Of a stretch of DNA of 64,000 bases, positions 1-12,859 are shown one piece after another (within the stretch, counting starts at the first letter, position 1; the number at the start of each line of letters is the position of its first letter). Both the position numbers and the translations under genes were made by a program. The stretch is from Cymbidium sinense (lineage: Eukaryota; Streptophyta; Magnoliopsida; Asparagales; Orchidaceae): NCBI GenBank assembly GCA_021442155.1, contig CM038215.1:279980413-280044412 (forward strand). Reading direction: 5' to 3'. Below the pieces are notes generated by a model, which searched no databases, was not told the origin of the DNA, and saw nothing but the letters and a program-made list of their open reading frames with translations.

Positions 1-1420
1 AATGTTATAGATGGTGATGTGTGTCAAAGACCAACTTATCCTAACAGAAGTTCATGATAAGATTATGAAATATAAATCAAAGTATATTTATTCAAAGGAT
101 TTCCTTTAAATGAAATTTATTACTTTAAATATGATGTATTTATTTTATTCTTGGGTTGAGGACTCCTAAGGAGTAAGTTCATGTGGTTAATTACAACCCA
201 AACTAGAAAAAACTCTTGTTTAATAAGTTATAATTGTGCTCCAAATTTATTTAATATAAGTTTGAAAAACATGACAAATTTTAAATAATTTTAAGGATGT
301 ATTGGGCTCAAATGGGATATGATTATCAGTAAGAAAAATCAAAAAAAAAAAGAAACACTCCAATCAAGATTTCATGAAATCATTATCTTGAGTTTTTAGA
401 CTCTCAATCTAAATTAGCTAAGAATGTAATTGATCCTTAGACTCTATGCAATCAATGAGAAAGAATATATGACTTAATATATCCCATTAATGGAAAAACC
501 CTATAGGATTTTGGTTATTAAATTAAGTCAAAATGCCCAATTAGACTTATAATACTACCATATAAAAAATGCCACAAAATATGTCTAAGCATGCCTCATC
601 AATGTGGTTAAAGGGTCAACTCATATGATTCAAATAAAATCACCAAGTTATTTTTTTTTCTTAAAAATCTAACTAAACTAAAACCTAACATTTTAAATTA
701 TTACATTTTAAAAAATATATTTTCTTAAATATTTTAATATCTTTTTAAAAATAAAATTTAAAAATAGATGTATTTAACTATTTGTTTACTTTTAAACTAA
801 TAAGTTTAAAAGATGATTTATATTTCAGAAAGTTTAGCTTAGATATAATCTTAATAAATTAATTTTATTAAAAATAATATTAAAATAGTATTTCCTAGGC
901 TGTTTAGATCTTTGGCCAATCATAAAAATCTCTTTATGATAGATTGACTATCATTATTTAGTGAATGGTCACTAAATATGATAATCAAATTATATATCCA
1001 TAAGTTAAATCTTCGATTTAAGGCAACCAAGTTTTTTAGATGATATTTGGCATACCTATCATAGGACTACATGATCATGATGTAGTAGGAATATCTAAAG
1101 ATAACTTGATGTTTCTTATATAAAATTGATTTGTTAGTATGAAAATAGCTACTCATTCTCTCACAAGAAGAAGCATGATTTTATTAGTCTTGCTCTCTCT
1201 TTCAACTATAGTCAACCCTAAGCTATGCACAAATCAACCCAAACTTTCTCTTCAATCTATAGTAAACTCTCTAAAAATTTGTGAATGCTTGTAAACATGT
1301 GATAGAGATGAGTTTTACCTCTAAAAATTTCTTCCTATTATATCATAATTTTATGATGAAGGGGTGTAGGATTTGCTTGAGAGTAATAAGTCCTTTTGTT
1401 TTAGGATTCTTCAAAAAATG
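1..1420 (+). repeat. Dispersed ~1.3 kb repeat, copy A (left end outside window)
   Basis: This stretch matches 17107-18360 in the same orientation through many shared blocks, for example the segment around 150-190 against 17265-17305 and the segment around 1375-1415 against 18325-18355. No coding capacity is visible. Copy A contains about 200 bases (roughly 880-1095) that copy B lacks, and copy B has about 70 bases (around 17540-17610) that copy A lacks. The left end lies at or before position 1. It could be part of an old long LTR or another non-autonomous repeat; no family is recognised. Confidence 0.8.
944..988. repeat. Imperfect hairpin inside the segment specific to copy A
   Basis: Arms TATTTAGTGA (955-964) and TCACTAAATA (969-978) are perfectly complementary around the 4-base loop ATGG. 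The similarity continues outward to about 944 and 988 with one mismatch and one extra base. It sits inside the ~200-base piece missing from copy B of the repeat, so it may mark a small insertion or a fold-back core. Confidence 0.6.
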
Positions 1421-4400
1421 GAGATGATAAGAAATGTTTGGTAATAACTATTGACCTAACTTTTACTGTGGTTGAAAGACACTCTCTTTAGTTCTTAGGA
1501 TCTCATCTTAGTAATAGGACTTTATCGCCTAGAACTTAAGTCACTCTTAGTTACTAAAGAGACAACAAACTAAATCAAATCAAAGATAAAATCAAACCAA
1601 ATTTTAGAGTTTAGCCATATTAGGCTAGTGGGACCACTTAGCCCAATATATCCCAAATAGGCTAAATAGGACTTAGGCATCCAATTCTACAGTTAAAGCA
1701 AACCAAATAAACTCTAGGACTAAACATAATTCAATTAAACTAAGATCTTGACCCATTGCTCTCCAACTAGGATAATTGGACCATCTAATAACCTAATTTA
1801 GCTCATTTGGCTCATATAGACCATTGACCTAATTCAAATCAAATTGAAATTAGGCCAAACCAATCAAACCTAAAACTCCCAAATCATAAATCAAATGCAA
1901 TTGAGGTTTTATAGAAGTCCAAGTTATCTAATTGGGCCATTTGATAATTTGAACAAAATGAGCCTTATGAACTAGACTCAAATTAAATCCAAATTAACCA
2001 AAATTAATCATTTTAAAGATTTAGAAACATTAGAGAAACTTAGTGTGAGTTTGAACAATGGTGTAGTGCAATTTTGCACCGCATTTTAATCACCATTTGA
2101 GAAACTATGGTGTGAGTGCACTTTATGGTGTGGTGTGGTGGAAAACAGGATTTTCAACATGAACTAGCAGAGTGTAGTGGCTGCTAGAAAGATATTATAT
2201 GATTTTGTTAAAATAAAAAAATTGTAATAATCGCCACAAGTTGTTAGAAAACATCTTCTTTTACAAGAGCTTAACAACTACTTTTTCAAATAGCTATAAC
2301 TACCTCAAATGCACTCGTGATTTAAACCCAACTAGGCTCATTTAATTAATTAGTCTAATTAAGTCAAATTGACCAAATTGAATCTTATAGGATTAAACCC
2401 ATTCAAAGGTGTTAGACTTAATTGAACACAACTCATGCTTAATTGAGGTCCAATTTGATAATTAGATCACTTGGAATAAATTAACTTAATTGAATTACAT
2501 TAAGCCAAATTCAAGTTAAATCTAAATTGGAACAAATCAATCATTCAAAATTATTTAAAAGTATTTATTATACTTAAATTATTTCCTCCTTGTTACCAAT
2601 TTGGTCAACTGGGCCCATTAACTTAAATGGATCACCATGAGTCAAACCCAACCAAATCAAATCCAAATCCAACTAAACTTATCTAGACATTTCCTTAGGC
2701 CACCATGGGCCTACCCAAGTGTGTTTTGCCCAATATGAACCTAATTTGGGTTGAACCCAAATGAACTAAGTCAATAAAGACCACTCAAGAAGAAAAAACC
2801 CATAATTAGCAAAATTTACCATTCCTTCTGCCTTAGGCATTTGCCAAAATATTATTTTCATACATGTGAGCCTTGTAGGATTCACTAGCTCTAGTGAAGT
2901 AATCTCTCAAAAGACTTATAAAACCTTAGATGTATGTTGGTTTGTGAAGCATCATGTGAACCACTAGGTTGTAATCATAGATCCCACTATATTTGTGTTT
3001 TTAATTATTTATAACATTTTAATTAGATTCAAAGAATCATTTTTTGTTTGTTTGATTTAGTATGGAATTAATGAATGATCATCATTCTTTGAATCAAGGT
3101 TGAAGACGATGCGTCAACTATCTATCCCACTTTATTTAAACCTGTAGATAAAATTTTAGGAAAAGTAATCAAACTTCAAAATATCACTATAAATCACACA
3201 CTTTTTAAAAAACACGAACAACCAATCTCTAGAATTAGAATTTAGAGAAAATTTTAACAAATCTAAAGTCCCAATTTATTGAGTATTTTGAGAGTAATTA
3301 GGGATTAATTAAAAGTTATCTTTTTAAAATTAATCTTAAAATACAAATTCAAATGGATTTCAATTTTTAGCCTACAACAAAAATTTTGTGGTAATTTAAT
3401 GAATAGATAATAAGTTATTAATTTTTTAAACTTGAAATAGTAAAAAATATTTAATAATTAATTTTAAAATTATAACTTAAGAAAATTGCTAGGCATGCTG
3501 GTTTTGAATTAATTATAAAACTTTTAACTTAAGATTAATTGAGTCCTATTTAATTGATTTAAGTAGTTAACATTTTAAAATTTTATAATAAATTAAACAA
3601 GAATCTAAAAATTGCAAATGATTCATCTCTATACTCTGTGAATAGAAATGAATCTGATGAAATCCAAATCTTGATTTTTCTTTTGTATTTTGAGAGTAAT
3701 TTGAACATTATCAAAAATCTTATTCATGTACTTAATCATAAAATATAAGTTCAAATATTTTGAAACTTTAAGGGAAAGTCTTGCATGTAAACTTCGATCT
3801 GTGTAATTTAAAAAAAATTGGATTTATTATTTATGTGTTATTAAATTATTAACTTTAAAATAAAAAAATCACTTAATTAATTAATTTAAATTTATAGAAT
3901 TTAGAAATTACTTTTTAATGATCCAAACTACTTAATAAATAAGAAATAATCACAATAAAATGCCAATTCCCTCTATTCCTTTAAATATATCAATCATCAT
4001 AACTAAGCTTAATTAAGCTCATTAATTAATTAATTAGATTATCCATTAAAAATTATAAATAATTTAAATTTGATTCAAATGACTTGAAAATTTTATAAAT
4101 TGTTTTGGAGATCATTCAGGACCCTTAGCAATGTTTTCATAAAAGTTTTGAGTTAATATGATATATATTTTATAAATATAATTAAAATATCTATATAAAT
4201 AATTCTTAATTTATAAAAATAGTAATAAATATAAAAATATTTTTATAATGTTCACAATATGCCCCTGTTACTCCGGGAAGATATTCTTGGATATTTATTA
4301 AATTATTTTAATATTATTTGAATCCACTGATGAAATAATTACGTAAAATATATTAAATAAAAAAATTAAAATTTTTATCAAATTCTCATAAAAATTTTTT

Positions 4401-5749
4401 GAGGTCTCTTTTAACTTTATAAATTATTCTTATGAAGTTCAAATTGATCGAGAAGATTAAAATTAATTTTGAAAGTGATATCTATTTATTTTAATATAAT
4501 ATTCACACTAATATCCTATTAATTGAAAATTATAATAAATAAAATAAAAATAAGAAAATCACCAAATTATTCTTATAAGCCCACATGATAGAGAAGACTT
4601 AATAATTTTAATTAACAAATTTTAAGTATTAAAATATTTTTTTTAATTTAAATATTTGAATAAATTAAATAAATCATAGAAAATCAGAATGAATCCCAAA
4701 TGATATAAAATTTTATAGGAGTGTTGGGACCTCATTTCCAATACTTCTATAAATTTTCATAATTTTATAATATTTATTTAATTTTAAATATTTTTGTAAA
4801 TAAAATAATATAAAACTTATTGAACATCCAAATTAGTTTAAAAAATTCTAAATTTTTATGAGATATTTCTTTAGATTTCTCAAGTTTCAAAAAATATTTT
4901 TATAATTTTTGGATATATTTTGATGTTGATTTAAAATTTTCTTACTTGATTAATTAAAAAATAGTATTAAATAATTAATGATTGAAAAAATAATCAAAAT
5001 ACTATTAAATATTCTCTAGTGTGTACTTCTAACCTTAGGATACATATCATATAATTTATGAAGTTATTTGAACTTAAATTAAAAATAAAAATTATTACTT
5101 AAATGATAATAAAAGTAAAATGTCATTAATTAAATTAAATAAAATCCATGAAGAAATTATCTTGAGTAAAGTCTTCTAGTGATCTTTCATCTCTTGGTGA
5201 GGTATTCACCTTATTATGATTAAAGTGTAAGAAAGAGTGGGTTCTAAGCCAAATAAGGCTCACTACTCACACTCTTTAAAACATTAAATCTAATTAAAAT
5301 ATAAATCTAATCATAATTCAAAATTCATTTAAAAATCATGTATCACTTAAATCAAAACTTTTAATGGTATTAAATTGAATCTCATTCTTGATTTAGGACT
5401 TAAACTTTAAGGCAAAGAATTGACTCATCATACAAGCTTTATACACATACTAGATTACTATGTCATCGATAGGATAAGGCATTGCTTGATTATGATGTAA
5501 TGATTTTTTTTTTCTTGTTTTGTATTATAATGTTTTAGATTTAATTTTATGATTTATTTGCAAATAGATTGGATGTAAGGGTACTATTTAATTAGATTTT
5601 TTTTAAAGGAGTCATGTTTGTAGAAGACTGTTGTAATGATTTTAAAGTTAACAAATTTATTTGCAGGAGCTTGCTATTTAAGATCTTAAATATGTCTCAT
5701 TTGGACAAGAAGTTCCGCTAATGCTAAGTCCAATATATGAAATATAACT
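1421..5749. other. Unassigned AT-rich DNA
   Basis: No open reading frame of note and no recognised element. Between about 1560 and 2900 the sequence is rich in short words such as CCAAATTGA, TTGACC and AATTAGGCC, a composition like that of the Ogre-like LTR further right, so an old decayed LTR is possible but not shown. From 3000 to 5700 it is mostly low-complexity A/T. Confidence 0.5.
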
Positions 5750-5957
5750 ACTTGCGAGCATATTTTTAAACAACTAATAAGTATGTTGACAAACATAAAT
5801 GAACAAGATTGTGTTCAAATTTATTTATTTAATCATGAGCTTTTAAGATTTTTTTCAAGTTTATTCATTGATATAAATAAATAAACACAAACACATATTA
5901 TATGAACAAGTTTTTAAGTTGATCATTGAGTACATTTATTTACTTACAACTCTATGT
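5750..5957 (+). repeat. Dispersed ~200 bp repeat, copy 1
   Basis: Aligns collinearly with 29818-30017: both carry CATAAATGAA followed by a GTTTAAATTT/GTTCAAATTT block, then GATCAT(C/T)GAGT and end at an ACAACTCTA/TCAACTCTA block. It is non-coding. The family is unknown; the repeated ATGAACAA-type words resemble fold-back or MITE-derived plant repeats, but no terminal inverted repeat was found. Confidence 0.7.
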
Positions 5958-6093
5958 GCTAGTCAAACATTAATTAGATAATATATGTTATTTAATTTTT
6001 TTAAATGAACAATTATAATAATTCATAACAAAAAATGTAAGGTGAATTTACATAAATACCTTACAATTTATGTTTATATATATATATAATACT

Positions 6094-7238
6094 TGATATG
6101 ACACAAAAAAATTTCACTAGTCGAAGCAGGAATCTTGATGTCAAAAGCAATCCGATCCTAAGTCGAAACTATTCTAGATCAAGCTCTTAAAATATAATTG
6201 GAAACTTTGTGATATCAATTAAATCCTTAAATAGTTCCTAAATATAGAGTATTTATAATCAAATTGAGCGTCTTAATGAACCAGATCTAACAAGCTCAAT
6301 ATCTCTTGATTTTGACTTTGTTTGAGCATTCAAATACTTAAAATACATCAGATGATCAATGAAATCATTTTGAGCTATCCGTTATAGTGATTTAGATTTT
6401 GCATGAATTTACAGAAACGTCTATAAATAGCCCCTCATTCTTCACATGAGGGGAGCCCAAGCTAAAGAGAAGAGAGAGCTCTAAAGCTTGAAATCCTCCA
6501 AGCATAATCGTGATACTTCGACTGCCACCACCGCCGTCGGCCACCAACCACGCTGACCGCGATCACGCCGCAGTGACCACCACCACGATTCTGACAAACA
6601 CTTTGGTCATCGCGCATCATAACGAATTACCATCACCGAATGGTGATCGCTGGATCCACTGCTGCTGATCAGCTGAACCGCTGGCTCACCACACATCATT
6701 ATTTTCATCAATCACTATCGCGGTTATCACACATCACTGCTGCGAACACCATGCGCTACTGCCACCACCACCACTATCGCACCACCATCGATATCATTAT
6801 TAACCACATCCGGCATCACCGACCACCATCGCCACTGCTGATTACACATACCGCCGACCATCACCGACACCATCTCGCGGATCTCATCAGCCATCACCAT
6901 TGGTCCGACCGCCGTTTCACCATCATCAACTGCCACCAATAATTGTTACAACTTAACCACTGTGGCATATATCGATGACGGATTCTATTGTCAGCCCTTC
7001 TCATATACAATTATGTAATCCCGTTATCGGAAAAACTTTATACTCTAAAAATAAATACATAGTGGATGATTTTTACTGGGCTAGGCCCCGAGATTTTTTT
7101 CCCTTCTTCACGGGTTTTTCTACATAAAAATTCTAGACTTTTCTTGTTCATTCTTCAAACATCTATGTGTGTGCTAGATTTCACAACAAAACTAAGGCAT
7201 AAACTTTTATTCTACTACAACTGGTTTTCTAGCATGCA
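6094..7238 (+). repeat. 5' LTR of the Tat-type element
   Basis: It starts TGATATGACAC and ends near TGCA just before the PBS-like site. The first ~470 bases align with the 3' LTR at 14899-15426. It includes a TATA box, a CAT/CAC-rich GC-rich section (about 6520-6950) that generates spurious histidine-rich reading frames on both strands, and a U5-like section around 7065-7180. The exact end (7234 or 7238) is a choice between two CA dinucleotides. Confidence 0.8.
6422..6453 (+). promoter_or_regulatory. LTR TATA box followed by a perfect hairpin
   Basis: TATAAATA lies at 6422-6429. Immediately after it CCCCTCAT (6431-6438) and ATGAGGGG (6446-6453) form a perfect 8-base stem with a 7-base loop. 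The 3' LTR has the same TATAAATA at 15238-15245 and a weakened form of the hairpin. The position suggests the core promoter and the very start of the transcript. Confidence 0.65.
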
Positions 7239-7243
7239 ACTGT

Positions 7244-7262
7244 TTGATGTCGTGCGTGGGAA
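7244..7262 (+). other. Primer binding site (degenerate Tat type)
   Basis: TTGATGTCGTGCGTGGGAA agrees at 14 of 19 positions with TTGGCGCCGTCTGTGGGAA, the form usual in Tat-group elements (from memory). Three of the five differences are C-to-T or G-to-A changes, as expected from decay of methylated cytosines. It lies 5 bases after the inferred LTR end. Confidence 0.6.
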
Positions 7263-7301
7263 ACAAACTCCATAATCACAATCTTTGTGAACACTTGCAT
7301 T

Positions 7302-8820
7302 ATGGCCAACATGCATAATACTCGCAATAACAGAGCCTCCCGCTCCAACTCCCGTCACTCTCAAAACTAATCCTTGAACCAAGGACGCCAAGCTTCTGCT
7401 TCACTTTCCCCTGATAGGCATGACCCAATCGGTGAAGGTGCAATAGGAACCTCTCTAGAAGATCGTGTACGCTGAATGGAAGAGTCTCAAAATGAGATAA
7501 TCCAAATTTTACGAGAAACACGTCAGCCACTACTGCGGCAAACACATCTTCCCCAAGAACGATCGTTAGTCAGGAGAGGTCAAAATGCTAATACGGGCCT
7601 TCGCCATCGTGAGATTTCTTCGCCTGCACCATGATGCGACCTCTCGACACCGCTTCTACTCATCCATCAATTGCGTACTCAACCGATCGATCCACCAATT
7701 ACGTTTTAGCACCTCGTTGACTCCACCCGTCATGTTATATGTGCAGAATTACAATGCTTAGTGCGAGAAGAAATCACTTTAAAGATGAAAATCATCTTTC
7801 CTCTCATCGCGGCTATCAGGAGTCTTCACCTTTGATTGAAGCTATTCTTTAACATCCTATTCCCGTAGGGTTCAAGCATCCGAGCATCGACTCTTATGAA
7901 GAGGAAATTGACCCATATGAATACATCGACCATTATAGGACCATCATGCATATCCAATGAGCTCCTAACATACTCTTTTTAGGTCTTTCTAATCACCCTT
8001 AAGGGTCAGGCTTGCACTTGGCTCTACTCCCTTCCAAGGGAATCCATCCATACTTTTGACGAACTCGCCAAGATTTTTATAGAACAGTTCATTACAAATC
8101 GAAAGATCATTAAAGATTCCTCTCATCTCTCAAGCATTCATCAAAATGAGATTAAATCACTTAAAGAGTACTTCCAGAGGTTCTCCTTAGAGGCTCGCCA
8201 AATACCTGGAGTAGACCCTGAATTATTAAGAGGAGTTTTCTTGGAGGGCTCCGTCCTGGGCCTTTCTACTCGTCACTAATGCGAAATACGATCCGCTCAT
8301 ATGCCGACTTGGTTCATCGTGTGGACGCACAAATTTCTGCTGATGAGGCTATTAGTGCCCATTGTAAACAATTTGAACAATCCACAAGAAAATGTAAGTG
8401 TGCCTTAGGGAATACAGACTAACAATTCCATCAAAAGAGGCAACAAGACAGTCGCGATCTCCTTCCACGACCCTCACATCAATGACGTGAACCATGATCA
8501 AAAAAAAAATACACACCACTGAACACATCTTATGTTAACGTCTTGATGGCAATTCGAGATTAAGAGACCATCAAGTGGCCACATCCGTTGAAACCAAATT
8601 CAAGAAATCAGGAGCAATATTGTCACTTCCATCAAAGTCGTGGATATGCTACTGAGGCGTGTAAACAACTCAAAGAAGAAATCGAGAGACTCATTCAATA
8701 AGAATATCTATGTCGATTTGTGCAGAATCAATCGACTCAAGCAAACATATCTCCAACTGAGGGGCAACCAGGATAATCATCACAAAAATAACAAAATAGT
8801 CGCCAGATAGTTGGAGAAAT
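7302..8820 (+). pseudogene. gag: gag of Tat-type element, broken
   Basis: The ATG at 7302 opens a frame beginning MANMHNTRNN that soon meets stops. Conserved Retrotrans_gag blocks follow in shifting frames: a Y-E-Y-I-D-H-Y block near 7910, then about 7990-8270 with K-G-Q-A-C-T-W-L-Y and S-L-K-E-Y-F-Q-R-F, which correspond to the core capsid fold. Near 8614-8680 a nucleic-acid-binding knuckle Y-C-H-F-H-Q-S-R-G-Y ends T-E-A-C-K-Q-L; the usual G-H is G-Y, so one zinc ligand is lost. The protein would form the particle around the element RNA. At least six stops and frameshifts rule out function. Confidence 0.8.
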
Positions 8821-8825
8821 TGAAA

Positions 8826-9436
8826 CAATCGTAGGAGGACCACTACTATCTAAAAAAGTCATCGTTGCCACCTCTGAAGAACCAGAGTTAAAGAAATCTC
8901 ATATTAATCATTCCATCACTTTTATTGACTCAGACTTATAAGGAGTTCAAGTTTCCCATCAAGATCCACTTGTCATCAGCGCACGGATAGGTGACCCATG
9001 CTATAATGTTAAGAGAATTTTGATTGATAACGGGAGTTCTATCGATATTTTATTTTACTCTATATTTCTTGGCAGGAGCTTGGTTAGGGAAAAGCTCCAA
9101 CCCACTGCAAGACCATTATATAGGTTTGATAATCGCCATGCAGTGGAGGGGGCAATAACCCTTCATGTTATCCTCGGAGAATTTCCTCAACAAGTGACTC
9201 ATTCAATTCAATTCATGGTGGTCAAATCAGATTCGATGTCTAACGCTATATTCAGAAGGCCCCTCCAATCAATTTTTGGTGCCGTTATTTCGGTATCTTA
9301 TCTTAAGATGAAATTTCCAATCCCCATTAGGGTTGGAGTGGTCTGTGAAAATAAAAAAAAAGCACAATCATATTACCTCAGACAAGCTCAACCACACCCT
9401 TCGCTGACCTTCAGCATCAAAAATTTTAATTTTTGA
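8826..9436 (+). pseudogene. pro: Retroelement aspartic protease, Tat type, broken
   Basis: The longest open part is 9020-9436. The active site region reads I-D-N-G-S-S-I-D-I-L-F (about 9023-9055); the family form is D-T-G-S-S, so the Thr of the D-T/S-G triad is replaced by Asn. Downstream the F-M-V-V-K-S-D-S block and the G-x-x-x-P-x-x-x-S-x-x-Y-L-K-M-K-F-P block are typical of plant gypsy proteases. The enzyme would cleave the Gag-Pol polyprotein. An in-frame stop upstream (near 8938) separates it from gag. Confidence 0.8.
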
Positions 9437-9496
9437 GATGAAAAAAAGTACTTCAGAAGACTTGCTTCATTGTGAGATGACTAACATTTATGAATA

Positions 9497-10459
9497 GTGC
9501 AAGTTGGATCTTTGCTCTCAGATGAACATAGGGCAAAATACATAGACTTCTTGTACAAAAATCAAGACAACTTTGCTTGGAGTCCGACAGATATGCCTGG
9601 GGTCGACCCCAATGTGATCATACACTCCCTTAAGATTGATCTAACATTCAAACTGATCATCCAAAAGAAGTGGAGTTTTGCACCTAATCGCCTCCATGCT
9701 ATTAACCTAGAAGTTAACAAGCTCTTAGAAGCAGGATTAATACGAGAAGTACATTACCCTACATGGCTAGCAAATGTTATCATGGTTAAGAAAGCAAATG
9801 GAACTTGGAGAATGTGTATTGATTACACTAATCTCAACAAAGTTTGCCCGAAAGATAGTTTTCCTCTCCCTCGAATTGATCAATTGGTCGATGCTATGTC
9901 TGGGCATCAAATGCTCAATTTTTTGGATGCTTACTCAAGTTACAACCAAATAAAAATGGACCCAACAGATGAAGAAGCCACATCATTTCAAACATATAAA
10001 AGTTTATATTATTACCAAGTTATGTCGTTCGAGTTAAAAAATGTTGGTGCTATCTATGAACGCCTTATAAATAAGGTTTTTAAAGACCTCTTAGGCCACA
10101 CAATGGAGGTATATGTGGATGACATGTTTGTAAAAAGTTTGGAAGAATCACAACATATTTCTGACTTTGAAATATGCTTTAACCTTCTTCGACGTTATAA
10201 CATGTGACCTAACCCGACCAATTGTACTTTTGGGATTACGTTGAGAAAATTTTTTGGGTTCATGGTCACCCACCTCAGGATTGAAGCTAATCCTGAGAAA
10301 ATCAGAGCCCTCAGAGATATGACTCCTCCAAAGAATATCAAAGAAGTTCAACACTTGAATGGACGAATTACTTCCTTATCCCGCTTCTTAACCCGTTCTG
10401 AGGATAAATACTTGCCATTCTTTAAAATACTAAAGGGAGCTAAAAATAATAATTTTTAG
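9497..10459 (+). pseudogene. pol: Reverse transcriptase of Tat-type element, broken
   Basis: 9497-10207 is a 236-residue open stretch with nearly the whole RT fingers and palm: W-R-M-C-I-D-Y-T-N-L-N-K (about 9808-9843), K-D-S-F-P-L-P-R-I-D, F-L-D-A-Y-S-S-Y-N-Q-I (about 9920-9952), and the catalytic Y-V-D-D box (about 10111-10122). A stop at 10205-10207 and a frame change lead into 10241-10459, which carries the thumb (G-F-M-V-T, N-P-E-K-I-R-A). The catalytic aspartates are present, but the reading frame is not continuous. Confidence 0.9.
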
Positions 10460-11403
10460 TGGACTAATGTGCCACTTTTGAGCAACTAAAGGAATATTTA
10501 GCATCTCCAACCTTACTATCCAAGCCTATCTAAGGAGAGATGTTATACTTATATCTCACAGTCTCTTCCCATGTGATAAGCTCAATTTTTAGTGCGAGAA
10601 GAAAATGCAATACAACGATCAATTTACTATATCAACAAAATTCTCTCTGATATAGAAAGTCGTTATCCACTGGTAGAAAAGATGGCTTTGGCTTTAGTTA
10701 TCTCAGCATGAAAATTACGTTCATACTTTCAAGCTCACACCATCAGCGTTTACACTCGTTTACTATTGAGGGACATTTTATAGAAACTAGAGGCATCTGG
10801 GAGGTTAATCAAATAGTCCATAGAATTGGGAGAGTTCAATATTCATTTCCTACCTAGGCCAGACATAAAGTCTGAAGTACTTGCAGACTTTATAGTAGAA
10901 TGCACTGCCCCTACTCCAAATGAGCTAGCTATTACACCCATTTTTTCTTCTCAATGGACCCTCTATGTTGATGGAGCTTTAGGAAATACTAGTGCCGGAG
11001 TAAAAATCTTACTTATTTTCCCCCAACAGGATATCTTAGAGTATGGACTTCTAAAATTCCTACAACCAATAATATGGCTGAATATGAGGCTCTCATCACA
11101 AGGTTGAGACTTTCCATTAATTATGAAGCTCTAAACTTAATGATCCACACTAACTCTCACCTTGTCACCTCCCAGGTTGAGGGAAACTTTAATACTCATA
11201 ATCCCTTAGCACAATACCTCAACTTGGTGAAGTCACTTTTTGCCCATATCAAGACACATCAAATCATTTATATACTACGAGAGAAGATTACTCGAGCTGA
11301 CGATCTCGCTAAGCTCGCTACCTCTGCAACTAGAGATCTATTTAAGAGAAGGCATGTTGAGAAAATATATTTTCCTAGTATCCAAGGGTCATGGGTAATA
11401 TAA
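10460..11403 (+). pseudogene. pol: RNase H region of Tat-type element, broken
   Basis: Two parts are visible. From 10460 to about 10900 are remnants of the RT-linked RNase H ending in L-A-D-F-I-V-E. At 10950-11403 a second RNase H-like domain has W-T-L-Y-V-D-G-A (about 10957-10980), then after a frameshift N-x-x-M-A-E-Y-E-A-L (about 11070-11095) and A-D-D-L-A-K-L-A (about 11297-11320). A second RNase H-like domain between RT and integrase is typical of the Tat group. It would degrade RNA in the RNA-DNA hybrid. Several frameshifts and stops are present. Confidence 0.8.
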
Positions 11404-11559
11404 GCAATTAATGAGACAAAGGAACCTTTGTGGATGGACCCCATCCTATCCTTTCTACATTAAGAGACTCTTCCTGAAGACCCAACTACTGCAACTTGTC
11501 TTCGAAGGCAAACTACAAACTTTATTATTATTAGAGGTGAACTATACAAATGAGCTTTT

Positions 11560-12655
11560 TCTAGGTCATACTTTAAATGCCTCTCACCATCAGTGGCTGA
11601 TTATGCATTAAGAGAGGTTCACTCGGGGATATGTGGAGAACACTTAGGAGGAAGGGCGCTAGCCCTTAAAATTATAAGGCAAGGGTTCTATTGGCCTACG
11701 ATGAAGCAAGACGCCTTAGAGTTCACAAAAAAATGTGTGAGTTTTCAGTTGCATTCTAACCTCTCTCATACACCACATACAGAGTTCTCATCCCTTCAAA
11801 GCCCGTGGCATTTTGCTGAATGGAGAATTGGTATCATAGGACCTTTTCCAGTAGCATCAGGGTAATGAAAGTTTATCATTTTAGCTATCGACTGCTTCAC
11901 TAAATGGGTGGAAGCTGAACCACTCGCTAAAATCACGGAAGCAAATGCTAAACAATTTATTTGAAAAAATAAAATATATCGATTTAGTCTTCCTGCAAAG
12001 ATCACACCGACAATGAAACCCAATTTACTAGAAAAATCTTTACATATTTTTGTAAAGATCTTCACATTTACTTCATAATGCAGTTATCCAAACTAATGGA
12101 TGACCTACCAGCTATACTCAAAGGGTTAAAATGCATCTCGAGAAAGTCGGGAAATGGGTTGAGGAGTTCTATAATGTTCTTTGGGCTTACCACACGACAT
12201 CATGAACTCTGACTGATGAGACACCATATAATTTGTGTTTTGCCACATAAGCTATTATACCAGTAGATATCAGGATTCCAAGTCCAAGAGTTCAATCATT
12301 CAATCATGATAGTAATGATAAAAAACTCCAACAGAACTTGGACCTACACCCCAAAACTCGTGACATAGCCCTACTTCAGGCTGCTTCCTACCACCAAAGT
12401 GTAGCTCGTCACTTCAACAGAAGAGTGAAATCTCATCCCATCTTTGTCGGAGACTTGGTCCTGCGAAGTCTTGAAGCTGCGGGCAAAGGCCCTCAATGCA
12501 AGAAACTCTCATCTCTTTGGGATGACCCTTATGTGATTATAGCTATGGTCAAGCTAGGAACATTTAAGCTCAAGGATCCCAAGGGAAAAATCTTGCCTCA
12601 AACTTGGAACACCGAGATTATAAGTAATTCCTACTGCAAAATTATTGTAACTTTT
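11560..12655 (+). pseudogene. pol: Integrase of Tat-type element, broken
   Basis: 11593-11865 holds the zinc-binding N-terminal region (R-E-V-H-S-G-I-C-G-E-H-L-G-G, then a damaged C-x-x-C). The core shows the first catalytic Asp in I-L-A-I-D-C-F-T-K-W-V-E-A (about 11878-11915) and, in a shifted frame, the second in D-N-E-T-Q-F (about 12010-12030). The block that should hold the catalytic Glu (after T-N-G near 12090) is rearranged and the Glu is not seen. 12338-12703 gives the C-terminal region with R-H-F-N-R-R-V and G-D-L-V-L-R. Inactive. Confidence 0.85.
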
Positions 12656-12859
12656 ATTTTGTCTCGTTTGTCATTTCCTCTTCAAACTCATATTTTTTGT
12701 TAAAATTATCTCATGATCAGTATCAATCGAGTAATGAGTTTATGGCCTTTTCTTTCAAGCTTATTGCATATAAAAAATCTCCTTCATTTAATCCTTCCAC
12801 TTAAGAAATGCACAACTCACGTTATGTCTCAGTCAAGGCATGATCAATCCCAAGGGGAC

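Noticed and set aside
6640..6942. Histidine/threonine-rich 100-codon frame on the plus strand and an opposing minus-strand frame
   Set aside because: They lie entirely in the 5' LTR, in a CAC/CAT-rich stretch, and have no domain; they are explained by base composition.
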